Source of the DNA: Nipponacmea schrenckii
Lineage: Eukaryota > Mollusca > Gastropoda > Lottiidae
Length of the DNA stretch: 64,000 bases
Assembly (NCBI GenBank): GCA_030562195.1
Contig: CM060199.1
Coordinates: forward strand, 16,326,338-16,390,337
Direction of reading: 5' to 3'
Shown here: positions 49,131 through 61,859 of the stretch, in pieces
Layout: every line of letters starts with the position of its first letter
Position numbering within the stretch: position 1 is the stretch's first letter
Translations under genes and position numbers: made by a program
Notes under the pieces: generated by a model
Told to the model about the DNA's origin: nothing
Seen by the model: the letters and a program-made list of their open reading frames with translations, nothing else
Databases searched by the model: none

Positions 49131-52100
49131 ATGCGTGAAAAAGATAAGAAATCTCCGCCTATATATTTTGAAAATGAGGTAGATATAACAGATGAATTGT
49201 CATCTCAAGCGACTTACCATCATCAGATTAACAAAGGCACCATGATTCATAACAACAATAACAATCATTTAACACCTCAAGTGATTTTTGAAATGGACAT
49301 TACAGATATGGACAATGATGGTAAGAAAAAATATTATATATTTTTTTCATTAACTATTTCAATTTATTTTTTTTTTATTTGCTTGTTGGATTGTCTACTA
49401 CGATAACTAAGGGTGTAAAATTCTTTTCGTTTTATTTCCTCTTGGGATTTTGAGACATTTGTACAAAATTGAAATAAATGGTCACTGTATAGACAGTGAA
49501 ATTTACATTTTTGATTTAAAGTTATTAAGATTTGGAAAAGGTGACGTAAGTCTGTAGAGGAATTCACTTCATGAAAGTTCTTTGCATTTACACCCACACC
49601 TCTATTGATCTGACTTCACCAACATTGTTGCAATTCAATTTTGGAATTTGTGAACTGTGGACCACGAAAATGTTCTATTCCGTCATTGAAATTTTTAATT
49701 TTGATACATTTTTAATTATCTTCATATTTATCTATACCGTGCATTAGATAATATTGTATATAACTGTCTTTATCATTACAACTTACTTCTGTATTGTCGT
49801 AAATTTTAAAATGGCAAGTCCTGGTAACGTCCAGAAGTTTTTAGTAGAAGGGTTGACCTAAACCTCTTGGTAATGACTTCTTGACCTGCTCATGACGATC
49901 AATGTGCACTGACTCGTGTATTTTCTATTGTCATTTTAGTTTCATCAGTATTGTTTAATCTGAAAATATGTGAACGATGGCGTGTCATCAAGGTCACTGA
50001 CAGTTTTTTCATTGTTTAAGAATCATTAAGAACTCATTGATCCCCATAATGGATTAACTCGGACTTCCTCACAGGATGATACAGGGTACCCTTCTTTCTA
50101 AATTTTGACAATATTCTTGAAAGGTGAACAACTATGGCAATCGTTTCAGTCAGTTTTATTTGAATGTAATTTAATTGAATTGAGATTCATGTCCTACTCT
50201 TCTGCACCTTATGGTTTAATGAAGACGGGCAACACCATGTAGTGTTTAATGGGGGGAATTTTTTGTGATTTCCAACTTCGAGAGATCTTTAAGGTAAATA
50301 AGAATGTTATAATATGTATTTCCGTTTCAAGACCAGGTTCTATTGAAGTATATCTCTTTGAGTTAGTGAATATCACTGGTTTTCAAGTGTTGGAAAGAAA
50401 TATTGGGTATTGCTAATTGTTTAGTAGTCTTGACAAGAAAAAAAATAATACAATTAAACAAAATTCCATATGTTCACTTCATCAAACGATCTGCCCCCTA
50501 CTGATTTCCAAAATACATAATTTCAAGGCCATTGATTGTTTGATTGTACTCGAAGACTTAAGGAAGTCTCTGTAGATCTGCGGTGCTGAAAATTTTAAAA
50601 CGTAAAACGTAAAGTTTTACTAATATGCAGGAGATTCACGTGTACTTGTACCGAATTGAAACGGTTTGGATCAAACTACTTCATAAGGAAAGTTACACCC
50701 TTTCCTCTCCTTGTCGCTTCAGATTTATAAATACAATAGAGAATAACCAGTATCAATTATATCCACGTTTTTTTTGCTAATGGTGCAGACGCTGCAAAAA
50801 CTTGTCAAGTCAAGGTCAAGTGTACGGAATGTGCAAAGAATGTAGACCTTGTACAATATAGATACGAAAAGTGTCAACGTTACACTAGTACGTCTTGTAA
50901 ACATTCCAGGTACATCTAGTAAACAATACATATACAAGCAAAAAACTTGACCACAAATCAGAAATGTGTGTTGAAATGTCTGAATGTCAGCTGTTATAAA
51001 TACAATATGATACAAAGTGGTCTATCCGTCAATCACCATCACAGAACACTGTGTTTATTGTGTCCCTGCTATTGATACACTATCACTTACCAGGTGATGA
51101 AGTAAAGGTTTATGTATCTTAACCTATTTATCGCTAACCTTTCACTTGTTTTTTCTAGTAGAGAATAAAAAAAGATGACAATCTCAATATCTCTTAGAAA
51201 TGATATGGACTGGCTGAGCCGTCGCATCAGATATTCTGGAAGAGATAGTAACATGGCCTTATTTGCTGCAGTACTGATAACATTATTGCAGATCTCAAAT
51301 GTAAATAATATTTTGGACTGAGGGGTTTAAAACAAATAGGTTAAAGAATGACTACGCCAGCAAATAATTATAAAATATGTCAAATACAATGATATTAGCC
51401 TCATCGACTCTTGGCCACTGGAATTTCACAACGTCATTCATGGAATTGATGCCATAGAATCTGCCGGAAAAAATAGCAAATTTCACAACGTCATTTATGG
51501 AATTGATGCCATAGAATCTGCCGGAAAAAATAGCAAATGGTAGGTTAATTCATCACTTTACTAGGTTTAATCCATTCCCATTCAAAACATAAATGTAAAT
51601 CCATTGATAAGAATGGAATTTTTAGAGTAGAATCTATTGAAATTCTGCGCTGCTCTAGGCAATATACTAACAAACATACCTTAAAATAGAAATATTGAAT
51701 ACGGTATGACTCAAGGTTCTCTATTTTGTCTTTTATTATTCTATATGCTAATCATGACGTTTATGTCTTACATGATTGACTGATTTTCGAATTATTATTT
51801 GTCTTTGAACTATGTAGATCAAACCTAAAAATGGCAACTAAATAAGATGTCAATCAAATAGGCACGGACAATGATGGACTAAATAAATATTTTGGCAACT
51901 ATCATCACGCTTTTTGTATTATTAGATCAACCATCCCTATAATATTTTAATTTATTCAAGATTATTCAAATTAATATGGCATAATCAATCAATAATACAA
52001 AACGATCAAATACCATTCCAAGGATAATTGAAACAAAAACCTCAAGAATGGTCATATTATGTTATCTATGGCAGCAGATGATGATTGTATGCTCTTATTG

Positions 52101-54736
52101 GCCAAGTTCAAAATATTCAAATTTTATGTTCATTCTAAGGTTTTGTTTGTAATTCGCAAGGCACGTTACTAAAAGTCTGTATCAAACACATTTCTAAGTG
52201 GAAAAAAATTGTACGTAACAGATTTAAATTAGTTCAGTCTTATTAGAGTGATTTAAATAATATGTTATTCAGTTCTGGGGTCGTCAAAGGTACTAATTTG
52301 GTAACGAAATAATTGAAAATTAGTCAATCTCTTGTTATCTTGATTGCATCTTTGTTTTAAAAATCCTAGCATAGTTTAGTTCCACAATAACCTGGGACAG
52401 AATGCAGCAGCCATGTTAAGAAACGTAAGGTTTGTGAGCTAACGACCCCGAATTATTTCTTAACAGCCAGTGATTATGTTAGTCACCGCGCCATGTTTTT
52501 ACCTAATAATTTTAAGTTGTTATTTCGGGTTACTCGGTACAGCGATTGCCAAAAGGTCTTATACTGTTTTTTTTTTCATGGTAATGAATGGACCATACAA
52601 TTTGATTGACAATGGATTTCAAATTTGTTTCTTTTTTATTGCTTGTTTTTTTTTGCTACCAAAATAATTTTATCACTTTACCTTTTTGGTGTCTCTTACA
52701 GCCCGCATAGTATTTTATTCCCAAAACCTATTATGAATATACAATAACTGTCTAAGAATTGCGTGACAATTCTTTATTGTGATGTATTGAGTAGAAATAG
52801 AATTTGGCATTGGGACAAATAGTAAAATCAATGCATCAAATCGCTCAGCACAAGTGAACAGTCTATCGCCCCGAGCCAGAAAGTATGACGTCAGAGTGAC
52901 TATTTTCAGCTTCGCGGCCTGACAGAATAAGGGTTCATAGCGGGTGGGTCTAAGTGAAGATCGTGATTTCTGACCGTCACGCAGCAGGCATCACACAAAT
53001 CGAAACAAATATTCCCACATGAACACGCGTTTTAATCAAAAAAAAATTTGACGCAATTTCATGATTTGTCAAATCTTGATGAAAAGAACCGTTTGTTTTA
53101 ATGGGCACGAAAAATATCAAAAACAAACTTGCCATCACGAACGAAATCTTCGTTTAAAAGTGATAGCCTACAAAGACTGGTTGTTGGTGTTGATACAAGT
53201 AATTTTGTCTATGTTTGTATATCAGTACAGTTCAAGAAATGCAACTCAATTATGTAGGCTTATCATAAATGCTCATATATGCTGCACTGGCATTTTTAAG
53301 TTTGATGCAGCAGCATCTATCAGTTTTGATCAAGAACATCGTTCTATTGTGATATTGGATGTAATATTTCCAATGTCAATAAATAATTAACTTTTAATTA
53401 ACCACTGTTTTCTTAGTGAGACTTTCAAGGTCATAATATAATGGCCATTAGCCTATATCTAATAGTGGTTTATGCTAAGGGATCGGTATCGGTTAATTAC
53501 CCCTTGCTTATCATCATAATTTCTATCATTTCAGATTCAAGATCCAAACAGAAAATCAACAAAAGAAGAGCGACAATGCCTGTCTCTAAAGTATTTATTA
53601 AACACAACCATCTAACTGTCCCCTCACCTATGAACATCTGCCGAAGAGACTCTTATTGCAACTCCGAGAATAGTTGGACTTCATCCGAGTCTTTCTCAAT
53701 CAAATCAGGATCTTCCTCTTCCTCAAGTAGTCGAAGCAATTCCAGTTCTTGTATACCCGATCCTAATTTATTAGAATTAATAATTGACAATAATGATTCC
53801 ATAATCGGCTCGTACAGTCCACTAGAAACCGGTACATTGTTTAGTGATTGTGATTCGGTTTGGGAGGAAGATGCTACATCCAAGTACCATGTCAGATTCG
53901 TTAACCGATGTGGGAAGAAAGGAAAACAGGACGAGGAACTACAGAATGCTACACACGTGAGCCATGTTTATCAAGATGCTATTCTGGTCACAGACATGCT
54001 GAATAACAAATTACTATTATTTGCTAGAAGTGGACGACCTCGAAAATCTTTCATAACAGATGAAGGCTCGGAACCATGGGCGTCCGTGGTAACACCTCGT
54101 GGCTACATTGCTGTCACGTTACGACGTAAAAAGTGTGTCGAAGTATGGTCAGCGCGTGGAGAGACCATGTTCCAATTTGGAAATGATATTTTTCAGTGCC
54201 CAAGTGGAATTGTAGTGGACAAACAAGGACGCTTTATTGTTACAGATGAAGAACTGAACGATGTTTTTATTTTTAGTCGTGGTGGTCACTGCATTCGATC
54301 GTTGGGTGGTGACTTCAAACAACCACGTTACGTTTGTGTTAGCAGCTCCGGGAAAATTCTTGTATCGGACTCTGGCAACCATTGTGTTAAAGTTTTTGAC
54401 TCTCATGGCACGTTTCTTTACAAATTCGGTTCTTACGGTTCTGGAAATGGTGACATGAAGTTTCCGTATGGTATCTGCGTCGATCAAGATGAAAATGTGT
54501 ACATTGCCGATCATTACAATGACCGCGTTACACTTTATAACATTAACGGAGCATTCATTCAGCACCTTGTCACATCGCAGAAAGGAATCCGCCGCCCTCG
54601 TGGCTTGTCAGTACGATGTGCGCATGATCGGATGTTATATATCACCAACGGTGGCCTAAAATGTACAGAAATTGCAGTGTATAGCCTAATAGAAATGAAT
54701 TCTAGATTCCGTATCAATGTCAAATGCCACGTGTGA
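49131..54736 (+). CDS. NHL-repeat beta-propeller protein without RING/B-box
   Basis: Two exons (49131-49320 and 53535-54736) join in phase across a 4.2-kb GT-AG intron, giving 463 residues. The N-terminal half is acidic and polar, with an Asn run (NNNNN), a basic patch KQKINKRRA and a Ser-rich run (~122-135), and looks disordered. From ~184 to 452 there are NHL-type propeller repeats, each with a G-(I/V)-x-V-D/S-x-x-G-x-(I/V)-x-(V/I)-(T/S/A)-D pattern: PSGIVVDKQGRFIVTDEELN, RYVCVSSSGKILVSDSGNH, YGICVDQDENVYIADHYND. Such propellers in TRIM2/3/71, Brat and MEI-P26 bind RNA or proteins. Here the RING, B-box and coiled coil are absent, as in Brat-like partial architectures, so ubiquitin-ligase activity is not expected from this model. 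An upstream in-frame stop supports the ATG. Function unknown; further 5' exons cannot be excluded. Confidence 0.85.
50185..50305 (-). repeat. SINE body fragment
   Basis: 'tcctactcttctgcacctta', 'acgggcaacaccat' and 'tttccaacttcgagagatct' match the 55505-55770 minus-strand SINE in order, with substitutions. Confidence 0.6.
51424..51537. repeat. 57-bp tandem duplication
   Basis: Two adjacent copies ('tttcacaacgtcattcatgg' ... 'ccggaaaaaatagcaaa') starting at 51424 and 51481, differing at about one base, so a recent event. Confidence 0.95.
52030..52143 (+). mobile_element. Internally deleted AGGGATAAT-family MITE
   Basis: The left part 'cctcaagaatggtcatatt' joins directly to the right part 'atggcagcagatgatgat' and 'cttattggccaagttcaaaa', ending 'attttatgttcattctaagg'. 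Compared with 62012-62331 the centre is missing. Confidence 0.55.
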
Positions 54737-55374
54737 CTTACCTGAGATGCCCAAATCCCCATCCCCCCCGTTCTTCCAACGTACCTAATTCTCGATCGCA
54801 GGTCGCTCGAATGGCTTAATTATATATTTGTTACATCGTTCTAGTAATCAAGTGCACGTGCAAGTCTCAACGTGGTTTGCTGTACTCCGATTAAAAAGAC
54901 GTATCCGAAACCCAACAAGCATTATAGTTGACTTAATGTTGTTAATCTAGTGTCTGATCTAAAGAATTCCAACCTAGGTACCTTTTCCCCTCTCAGCAAT
55001 AGTACAGGACCATTGTCGTACTTGTATTGTGTTGCGATTTTAAAGAAGACATTTTTTTCCAATAACACAGTCTTCAATTATTTGCCACTTTCGTATGAAT
55101 TTCGTTATAATACTGTAAAATCACCACACCAAATGCATTTTATTGTCGGTTAAATCATATTGATTGAAGACATTTTGAAGACATAATCTGGAATTTCAGG
55201 AAGCATAGTGCAAATAAAATTGGCCCACTCGCATAAAACAATTCCAATTTGCATATTGGTGCTATGTTTGGAAAATGGTATCTAGTATTTATCGATTTAG
55301 ATTAATTTATATCAATTGTTATGATTATATTCTGCATGTGCAGATTTTATATTTATATTTCATAAATGATTATT

Positions 55375-55380
55375 AATAAA
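55375..55380 (+). other. Probable poly(A) signal of the NHL-repeat gene
   Basis: AATAAA about 640 bases after the stop codon, with another at 55386-55391; the 3' UTR has no open frame of note. Confidence 0.45.
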
Positions 55381-55504
55381 TGAGAAATAAATGATTTCAA
55401 AATGACACCTGCTTTTTCACATGGAAGTAAATGAGACACCAATTCTCGATAAGGCTACAGTTATTAATCTTACAATTTGGTAACCATGAAATGTAATGAG
55501 ATGA

Positions 55505-55770
55505 ATGGATTTTTACGCCCTACTCCTCTGCACCTAATATGCTAATGGGCAACGCCATACAGGTGCAATGGTTCAGCGCAGCGAAATAGCCTACTTTTAT
55601 TGCAATTTCCAACGTCAAGGGATCTTTAACTTGTACAGCCTGTAGCGCATTGTGACTCGGTTTATTGGCCCATCTGAACATCCATAGTTGCTCTTCCCAT
55701 GTCAACCCCTCAGAGCTGCATCATTGACGGGGAAAGCTGGTTGAAAAATCTTATCTTGGCCTGACGAACT
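55505..55770 (-). repeat. SINE body, minus strand
   Basis: On the minus strand it contains 'ttttcaaccagctttcc', 'tcagatgggccaataaaccg', 'gctacaggctgtacaagtta' and 'aagatcccttgacgttgga', matching the SINE bodies at 869-1185 and 14503-14695, and extends further 3' ('aaccattgcacctgtatgg', 'gcacctaatatgctaatggg' region). The 61-codon frame within it is a by-product. Confidence 0.72.
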
Positions 55771-58700
55771 GCAAAAGCTACAATCATGGTACGCAGCGCT
55801 TTGATTGGATTGTACGCTAGTGAATACAGCCAATCAGATACCTCAACAGAAAGTAAACTTTGCCACTTTGTGTCTACGGGCTATCTATCGAGGCCTCTGA
55901 TTAGCTGTCGCACAACCGAACCCAATCGTTTCATTTAAAAATATCCACGACAAAACGGTGAATAGTGTAGTCAGGTTGTGGAGATGAAGATTCCTTTACC
56001 TGCAATTATCTTTGCTGACGCTGCATCATGATTGATTTGTAGCACCGACAATATATTGGAACAATGAAGTAGTAGGAATTACAATGATGTACCTGTGAGT
56101 AAGGTTCATTCACTCAGTTGACCTGATCTCAGTTCACAGAGCAGGCTGTATCTGTGTTTGCCCCTTTTTTACGTTTTTTTTTTTATTATACATTGTAGTT
56201 CATTGCTCAAGCCATCTTGATACAAAGTTATTTGTTGTCTGGATTTTCTAAAAAAGAATTTGTGTTTACGTCCCTTGAAATACCCCAAAAAGATCTCATT
56301 TACGAGGTTTGGTGTATCGTGCTGCTTTACTGTCGGCGAATGAAGAAAGGCAAAATCAGATTGTAGCTAAAGATGAAAGCTTGTCAAGACAAAAAAAAAA
56401 AAAAAAAAAAAATCCAAATCACCGTTCATTTTAGACGTTAGATTTTTAAATTTTCATTCATGTCGCTCTTCGGTAACCTAAAGCTGCAATTGACAACATC
56501 TTTATCACTCCGAAGAATTCGACCCACCATGGATATTTCCATATAAATAATTAAGAATCGTCGATGTATTATTTTCACATAGATATTAATGTCTGTCATA
56601 GAATATTAATTGATATATTCATTAACAAAGGCTATGTTTATCATGCTTGGTTTTGGTACTTTCCTGTATAAGCAGGGAGGAGGAACTGGTGAATAGTAAT
56701 ACAAGTTTAGGAAATCGTAAGAGATAAAAATGGATCTGGCTGGAAATAATAAAACATTGTATAGGTAACATAAAATTACACACGCGGGGTTTTATTTTAA
56801 CAATATTTTTGAATTGAGCATGGAACAATTTCCCATCATTTCTATTCCTTTAACGTGAGGACAACTGACATGGAGCACTTAGGGTGGCTGTTGCAGAGGT
56901 GATGAGTTTATACACCATGAATAAAAAAAGGAGATCATGACTATAGTCTGGTAACTGGGCAGATTCTTTAAATATATCTATCTTCAATTACGTATTTTCT
57001 GTTGGATTTTTTGGAGAGTTCATAAGAGGTAATAGATCTATTAAACTATATCACATTACGTCAATAATTATTAAAATGATACATAAATTAAGTCAAATCG
57101 TCCATCACTTTCTTTGGTGAATATTGTTCAAACAAAATTAAGTAGCCATCAACTATAGATAGAATCTCAATAAAAAAAAAGTACAGAGAAAAGTGCGATT
57201 TAAAGTGTAAACTAATCGAGAAGCAAAATAATGATAAATTTTCAAAACAATTTTTGAATATTCGAATGAAGAACGATTGTAAAAAGGTTTGCTCAATTGT
57301 CAGTATCAGGAACACTATGTTCTTTGAACTATTTCAAGTGCATAACGTCTTTTTTAGCCCTTTCATGAATTGCATTGAAGAACATACTTATTACGATTTA
57401 TTTCGTGAGACTCTCGCTTGCTAAGAAAGGCATCACAAGAGTACAAAAGGTTGACGAGGGTGTCTATCTGTTATTTCCTGATAATTAGACGTTTTCATGT
57501 CCTATCAACAATGTTTATTTACTTAATATACCAATTAGTAGATTCATATACTTGTAGTTCTTGTGTTGGTTTGCACGTGAATGGAAGGCACTTAGAAGAC
57601 AAAAGATTGACTTTTTCAAGAGTCAACTCATTATAATACGAGGGTGGACTATATTATTATTATTACTATATCTGTTATTTTCTGATAATTAGACGTTTTC
57701 ATGTCTTATTAACAGTTTTTATTTACTTAATATACCAATTAGTAGTTTTTATACTGATGAATCTTGTTGAATTTTACACATAAATGGATAAACGATCAAA
57801 ATAAAACATGGGATCAATAAATCCAATATTGCGTTATTGATGCTCATATTAAATGCAAAATTCTCATTTACCAATCAATTTCCTGGTTGACTTAATAAGA
57901 CAATGTGCTTGCCAGAAGGGCTGTTAAGAAGGCTTCTTTAAGCTTAAAGTGGTTACAGTGAGTATACTATTAATGGTGTTTCAGCAAGTGTTTTGTCATA
58001 ACAAGTCTAGATCTATTGTCATAGACAGCAATTTACTTTTCTTTATAAATCAAGGCGGAAATGTCTCGTGATGTCTGGAAATGTTAGCACTAACCTAGGT
58101 AAATCTGTGTTAGAATGCACCACATCAATCATTATATTTTGGCGAAAACCCTCTCAGGCGCTCTACGGCAGGTCCTCAGTATCTATTCACTATTAGCAAA
58201 TCCGATTGATTTTCGATATTTTCGGTCGAAATGTTGACAAATCCTCGCACCACCTCTTTTTTAATAGCACACTGAAGTGTCTTCAAAGGATTATACGGTG
58301 CTGAAGTTCCAACCATCCGAAATTAATTCCCTATTCAACCAAATCGGTAAATCGATTGCAGAAAAGTAGTCCTTTAAATGAAGACAGAAATTTTTTCTGA
58401 ACAATTTATTTAATATTTGAATCAATTCAATAATATAATCAATACGCTCACTATCTCCTCCAATATTTTTCACGACTGACAATATTTGTTTTTTTTTATG
58501 GAGGACAAAATAAGAAATCATAGATTCATCTTTCACACGACTGCTTTGTGGTTTAAGGAAACACTTAATTTGTGCTCACAGCAAAACAAAGAAGCCAACG
58601 TCAAATAAATTAAATTTGATTCGACAGACACAGCTCAAAGTAAGTTTTTATTTGTTTGCTCTGTGGATTGTTGGAACTTGAGTTGCAATTTCTATGTTTT

Positions 58701-59950
58701 GGAAAATATTTCATAAAATACCATATTATCACGATTTGTGGTACGTGAGGTAATATACTTGCATTGTCGTTTTTAGAGCCCAGATGCATATAGAAAGCAC
58801 TCAGACATGCACCTGCTACTATCGATATTTTCCAAACAAATTTCCATCGAATGAAATGTTTTTCAACATGATTTTCCTTCATAAATAGAATGAGATAATA
58901 ATTACGGTTATCGTTGCTGAACAATTGTACAAAATCGTGTTTTTATTTTAAGATAAATAAACTTTCTTAGGCAATTTATAATCTGGCCATAAGTTCTGTA
59001 TTCAATATACTTGTGAAATTTTCAGCGTGTTACCATGTTTCATTTGGTAGTTAAGACACGTTTTAATGTTAATTCGTGACAAAACTTGATAATAGCGATC
59101 ATGTTGAATTTAGAATTTATTTGCTTAAACCAAAAACTGGAAAATAAATTCTTAATGGCTATTATGTTATTATCATATTCAAGATGTGAAAAAAATAGAA
59201 ACAATATTTAGAAAAATATGGCATGAAAAAAAAACACATGTTAAAAAGAGTCTTGGCGAAGTAATCCTCGAAGGATGCCAAGCATTGCCTATTTTGAGTT
59301 TATCTTAATCTGCCCCTTAAAACTCGTTCTAATGGACCCGGCTTTTCCGGGGTTGTGATGGTGATACTGCATGCAATTGCCTTTTTTTTATATTATGATT
59401 GGACTATATTAATGTCCTTAATTACCATCAGCATTTTCGTAAAATCAGATATGATAAACTTTGATCGAGAGATATGACAGGCTAAGAAACATCCCTTGCA
59501 GTTGCTGGGTTTACTTTAAATATAATGAGCGGCTATATATCCTCTTTGATATTCAAATGAAAAGGAATCGTGATATTCGATTTTTCTTCTCGAAGATGTT
59601 AGAATAAGATAATATTCAGCATTAGAATGATTAAAATTCTATTTTGAGGCTTGATCTCCACATGTTGTCTGCGTGAGCTATACATGGTATATTTCAACAA
59701 TTAATCGGAATTGATAGTGAATATCAGATTTCAATAGTGAGATAGGAGGAAGAATATTTTTCTTCTTTATTGTTTCCATTCTAATTCTGGATAATTTATG
59801 TTATATGCAAATAATATTTACGCACTGAAACCACGCAAAAGAAAGTACATAGAAACACAGTGGCAACAATAAGACAAGTAGCTGTATCATCATCCTAAAG
59901 GTGTCAAAGTGAAATATATATATGCCATATCATGAACACTTTGACAATGT
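55771..59950. other. Intergenic DNA, no gene recognised
   Basis: Contains a poly(A) run of 22-23 bases (56390-56412) and a spaced direct repeat (57458-57556 and 57665-57757). Open frames of 68-104 codons (for example 58610-58924) show no domains. Confidence 0.45.
57458..57757. repeat. Spaced direct repeat of ~95 bp
   Basis: 'gataattagacgttttcatg' and 'ttatttacttaatataccaa' + 'ttagtag' occur twice, about 205 bp apart, with roughly 10% divergence by eye. Confidence 0.85.
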
Positions 59951-59954
59951 GTAT

Positions 59955-60265
59955 AGTGTCAATGTTGAATAGATATGTTATGCCTATTGAATAACTATTT
60001 CACATCACACTGGCGCTGTTGAATATCTATTCCATACCACGAATCTGTATACCTATTTCATATACTACTGTGGCAATGTTAAATACCTATTTCAAACCAC
60101 TGTGGTTTGTTGAATATTTATTCCATACCACGATGGCAATGTTGAATATCTATTTCATACCACGATGGCAATGTTGAATATCTATTCCATACCACGAAGA
60201 GTTTTATCATATCAAAGTGGCAATGTTGAAGACATGTAATTGGCGATAATGTTGAATAACTATTT
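59955..60265. repeat. ~32-bp minisatellite, about 8 copies
   Basis: Unit 'tgttgaatatctatttcata' + 'ccacgatggcaa', with irregular left-hand copies. Confidence 0.85.
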
Positions 60266-60759
60266 CATGTCAGACTCTTTTGCTTTGGCAGAACAATTTA
60301 AAGGGGTATTCTAACCTTGTGACGTATATCGGTATGGCATGCTGTAATTATAGGCTACTATAGTACACCTTTGACTTCGGTTGGTGACATTCAAATTCGT
60401 CGTCAACTACATGTAACTCGTACTGTTAAATGGCAGAGTTCCCCCCCTTGAAGTTAAAAGTTACTGCTTAGTTTTTGATTCACATTTAACAAAATATTCA
60501 GTAGCAGCTCGCCGTAAATCTAAGTCACTAATGACGACTAAGAATGCTCTAGTTCCCCAAGAGTTATAAATCTATGTACCGGCAAGCGTTGGCGAAACTA
60601 TGAGATATGTGATTCAATTCCTAGATTGTCGTGATAAATTTTGCTTATCATTTGTAATATTGGTTCACAAGGAGTTTGTTTTGACTTACAATTTGTTCGC
60701 AAGTAAGAAATTATTTTGGTTTGTAGAAATGGCACTGAAGCAATTCGCAGATTTTATTT

Positions 60760-61256
60760 GCTTTATATGCAGTAATGACACCGTGGTCAAACAGGGAAAC
60801 TATTTTAATGATAGGTTGCTCTACGGTGTAAGCGTATGTTATCGTGTCTTACAATTGACTTTTAAAATATAGAGAAAGAAACAGTTTTTGATTTGGAACA
60901 TTTTAGAAAATATGCTGAACAAACTTTCGAGTAAGATATGCTAGATAATGAATCTAAAGGAAATGACAGTAGAACTAGCGGGCAAACTTGCATGAAAGAA
61001 AAAAAATAAATGCTATGTAATGTTTTGTACAAGAAGCTAAGCTTCTTTAATCAAAATAGTCCTGCATGACCAAGAGATAGTTTTTCAAAATGCCCCTTAA
61101 GTGGTTTGCTTTATACAGTACAGACACCGTGGCCTAAAATGGACAAATGTGCCAAAGATAGTTGGTTCTACGATGTAGCGTAAGCGTATGTTGTCGTGTC
61201 TTACAATTGACTTCTAATACATAGAAAAAGAAACAATTATTGATCTGGAACATTTT
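60760..61256. repeat. Diverged direct repeat of ~150 bp
   Basis: Copy 1 (60760-60907) and copy 2 (61108-61256) share 'acaccgtgg', 'gtaagcgtatgtt', 'tcgtgtcttacaattgactt' and 'gaaagaaac' through 'tggaacatttta'. The 90-codon frame at 60600-60872 overlaps copy 1 and is not conserved in copy 2. Confidence 0.85.
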
Positions 61257-61564
61257 ACTACATCTAAACCTAGATCTCAAAACAAATCATTTGTTATACT
61301 TCTATACAAATATCAAGGCAGAGAGATAGCCCTCAGAAAGTTTACAGATGTTTGTACAGCTAATCTATATCTTTAATTTCTATAAACATGTACATGAACT
61401 AAAGACAATCATCAGGACAAAAAGCTAGAAGCAATCTCTTGTTTTTCATGTTTACATTAAAGTTGTAACCAATTGATTGAAGTCTCTTTGTAGAATGTAA
61501 ATCTTTAGAGCTAATGTAGATCAATTTCCGAAATTAATTCAGTTCATTAACGTACGAAAGTGAG

Positions 61565-61790
61565 GACATTGGCGGTATTGGCCCAGGGCGGTATTGGTTC
61601 AGGGCCGTATTGGTTCAGAGCGGTATTGTTTTAGGGCGGTATTGGTTCGGGGCGGTATTGGCTCAGGGCGGCATTGGTTCAGGTCGGTATTGGCCCAGGG
61701 CGGTATTGGCTCAAGGCGATATTGGTTCAGGGCTGTATTGGCTCAGGGCGCTATTGGTTCTGGGCGGTTTTGGCCCAGGTCCGTAATTGA
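61565..61790. repeat. 16-bp G-rich minisatellite, ~14 copies
   Basis: Unit 'ggcggtattggttcag' with variants (ttca/ctca/ccca). G-rich in an AT-rich setting. A 16-bp unit shifts frame each copy, so the open frame at 61594-61824 is a 16-residue repeat (GGIGS...), a by-product. Confidence 0.93.
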
Positions 61791-61859
61791 GGGAGGAGTT
61801 GGGGTAGCTACCATTTCTCTTTAATAATAGTGCTTAACTAACATAGATAAGCAACATTA

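Larger units (their letters stand above)
49321..53534 (+). other. Intron of the NHL-repeat gene
   Basis: Contains a minus-strand SINE-body fragment (about 50190-50300), a 57-bp tandem duplication (51424-51537) and a deleted MITE copy (about 52030-52143). A 109-codon frame (53061-53390) has no recognised domain. Confidence 0.7.

Noticed and set aside
53061..53390. 109-codon open frame in the NHL intron
   Set aside because: No recognisable domain, a mixed composition typical of chance, and no splice support.
53441..53534. Upstream in-frame extension of the NHL exon starting at an ATG at 53441
   Set aside because: The Ile-rich translation is that of the intron's pyrimidine/AT-rich 3' end. The splice acceptor at 53534 and the in-phase join to 49131-49320 explain the frame better. 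An alternative first exon is possible but unsupported.
54149..54762. Minus-strand and alternate plus-strand frames over the NHL exon
   Set aside because: Shadow frames of a well-supported coding exon.
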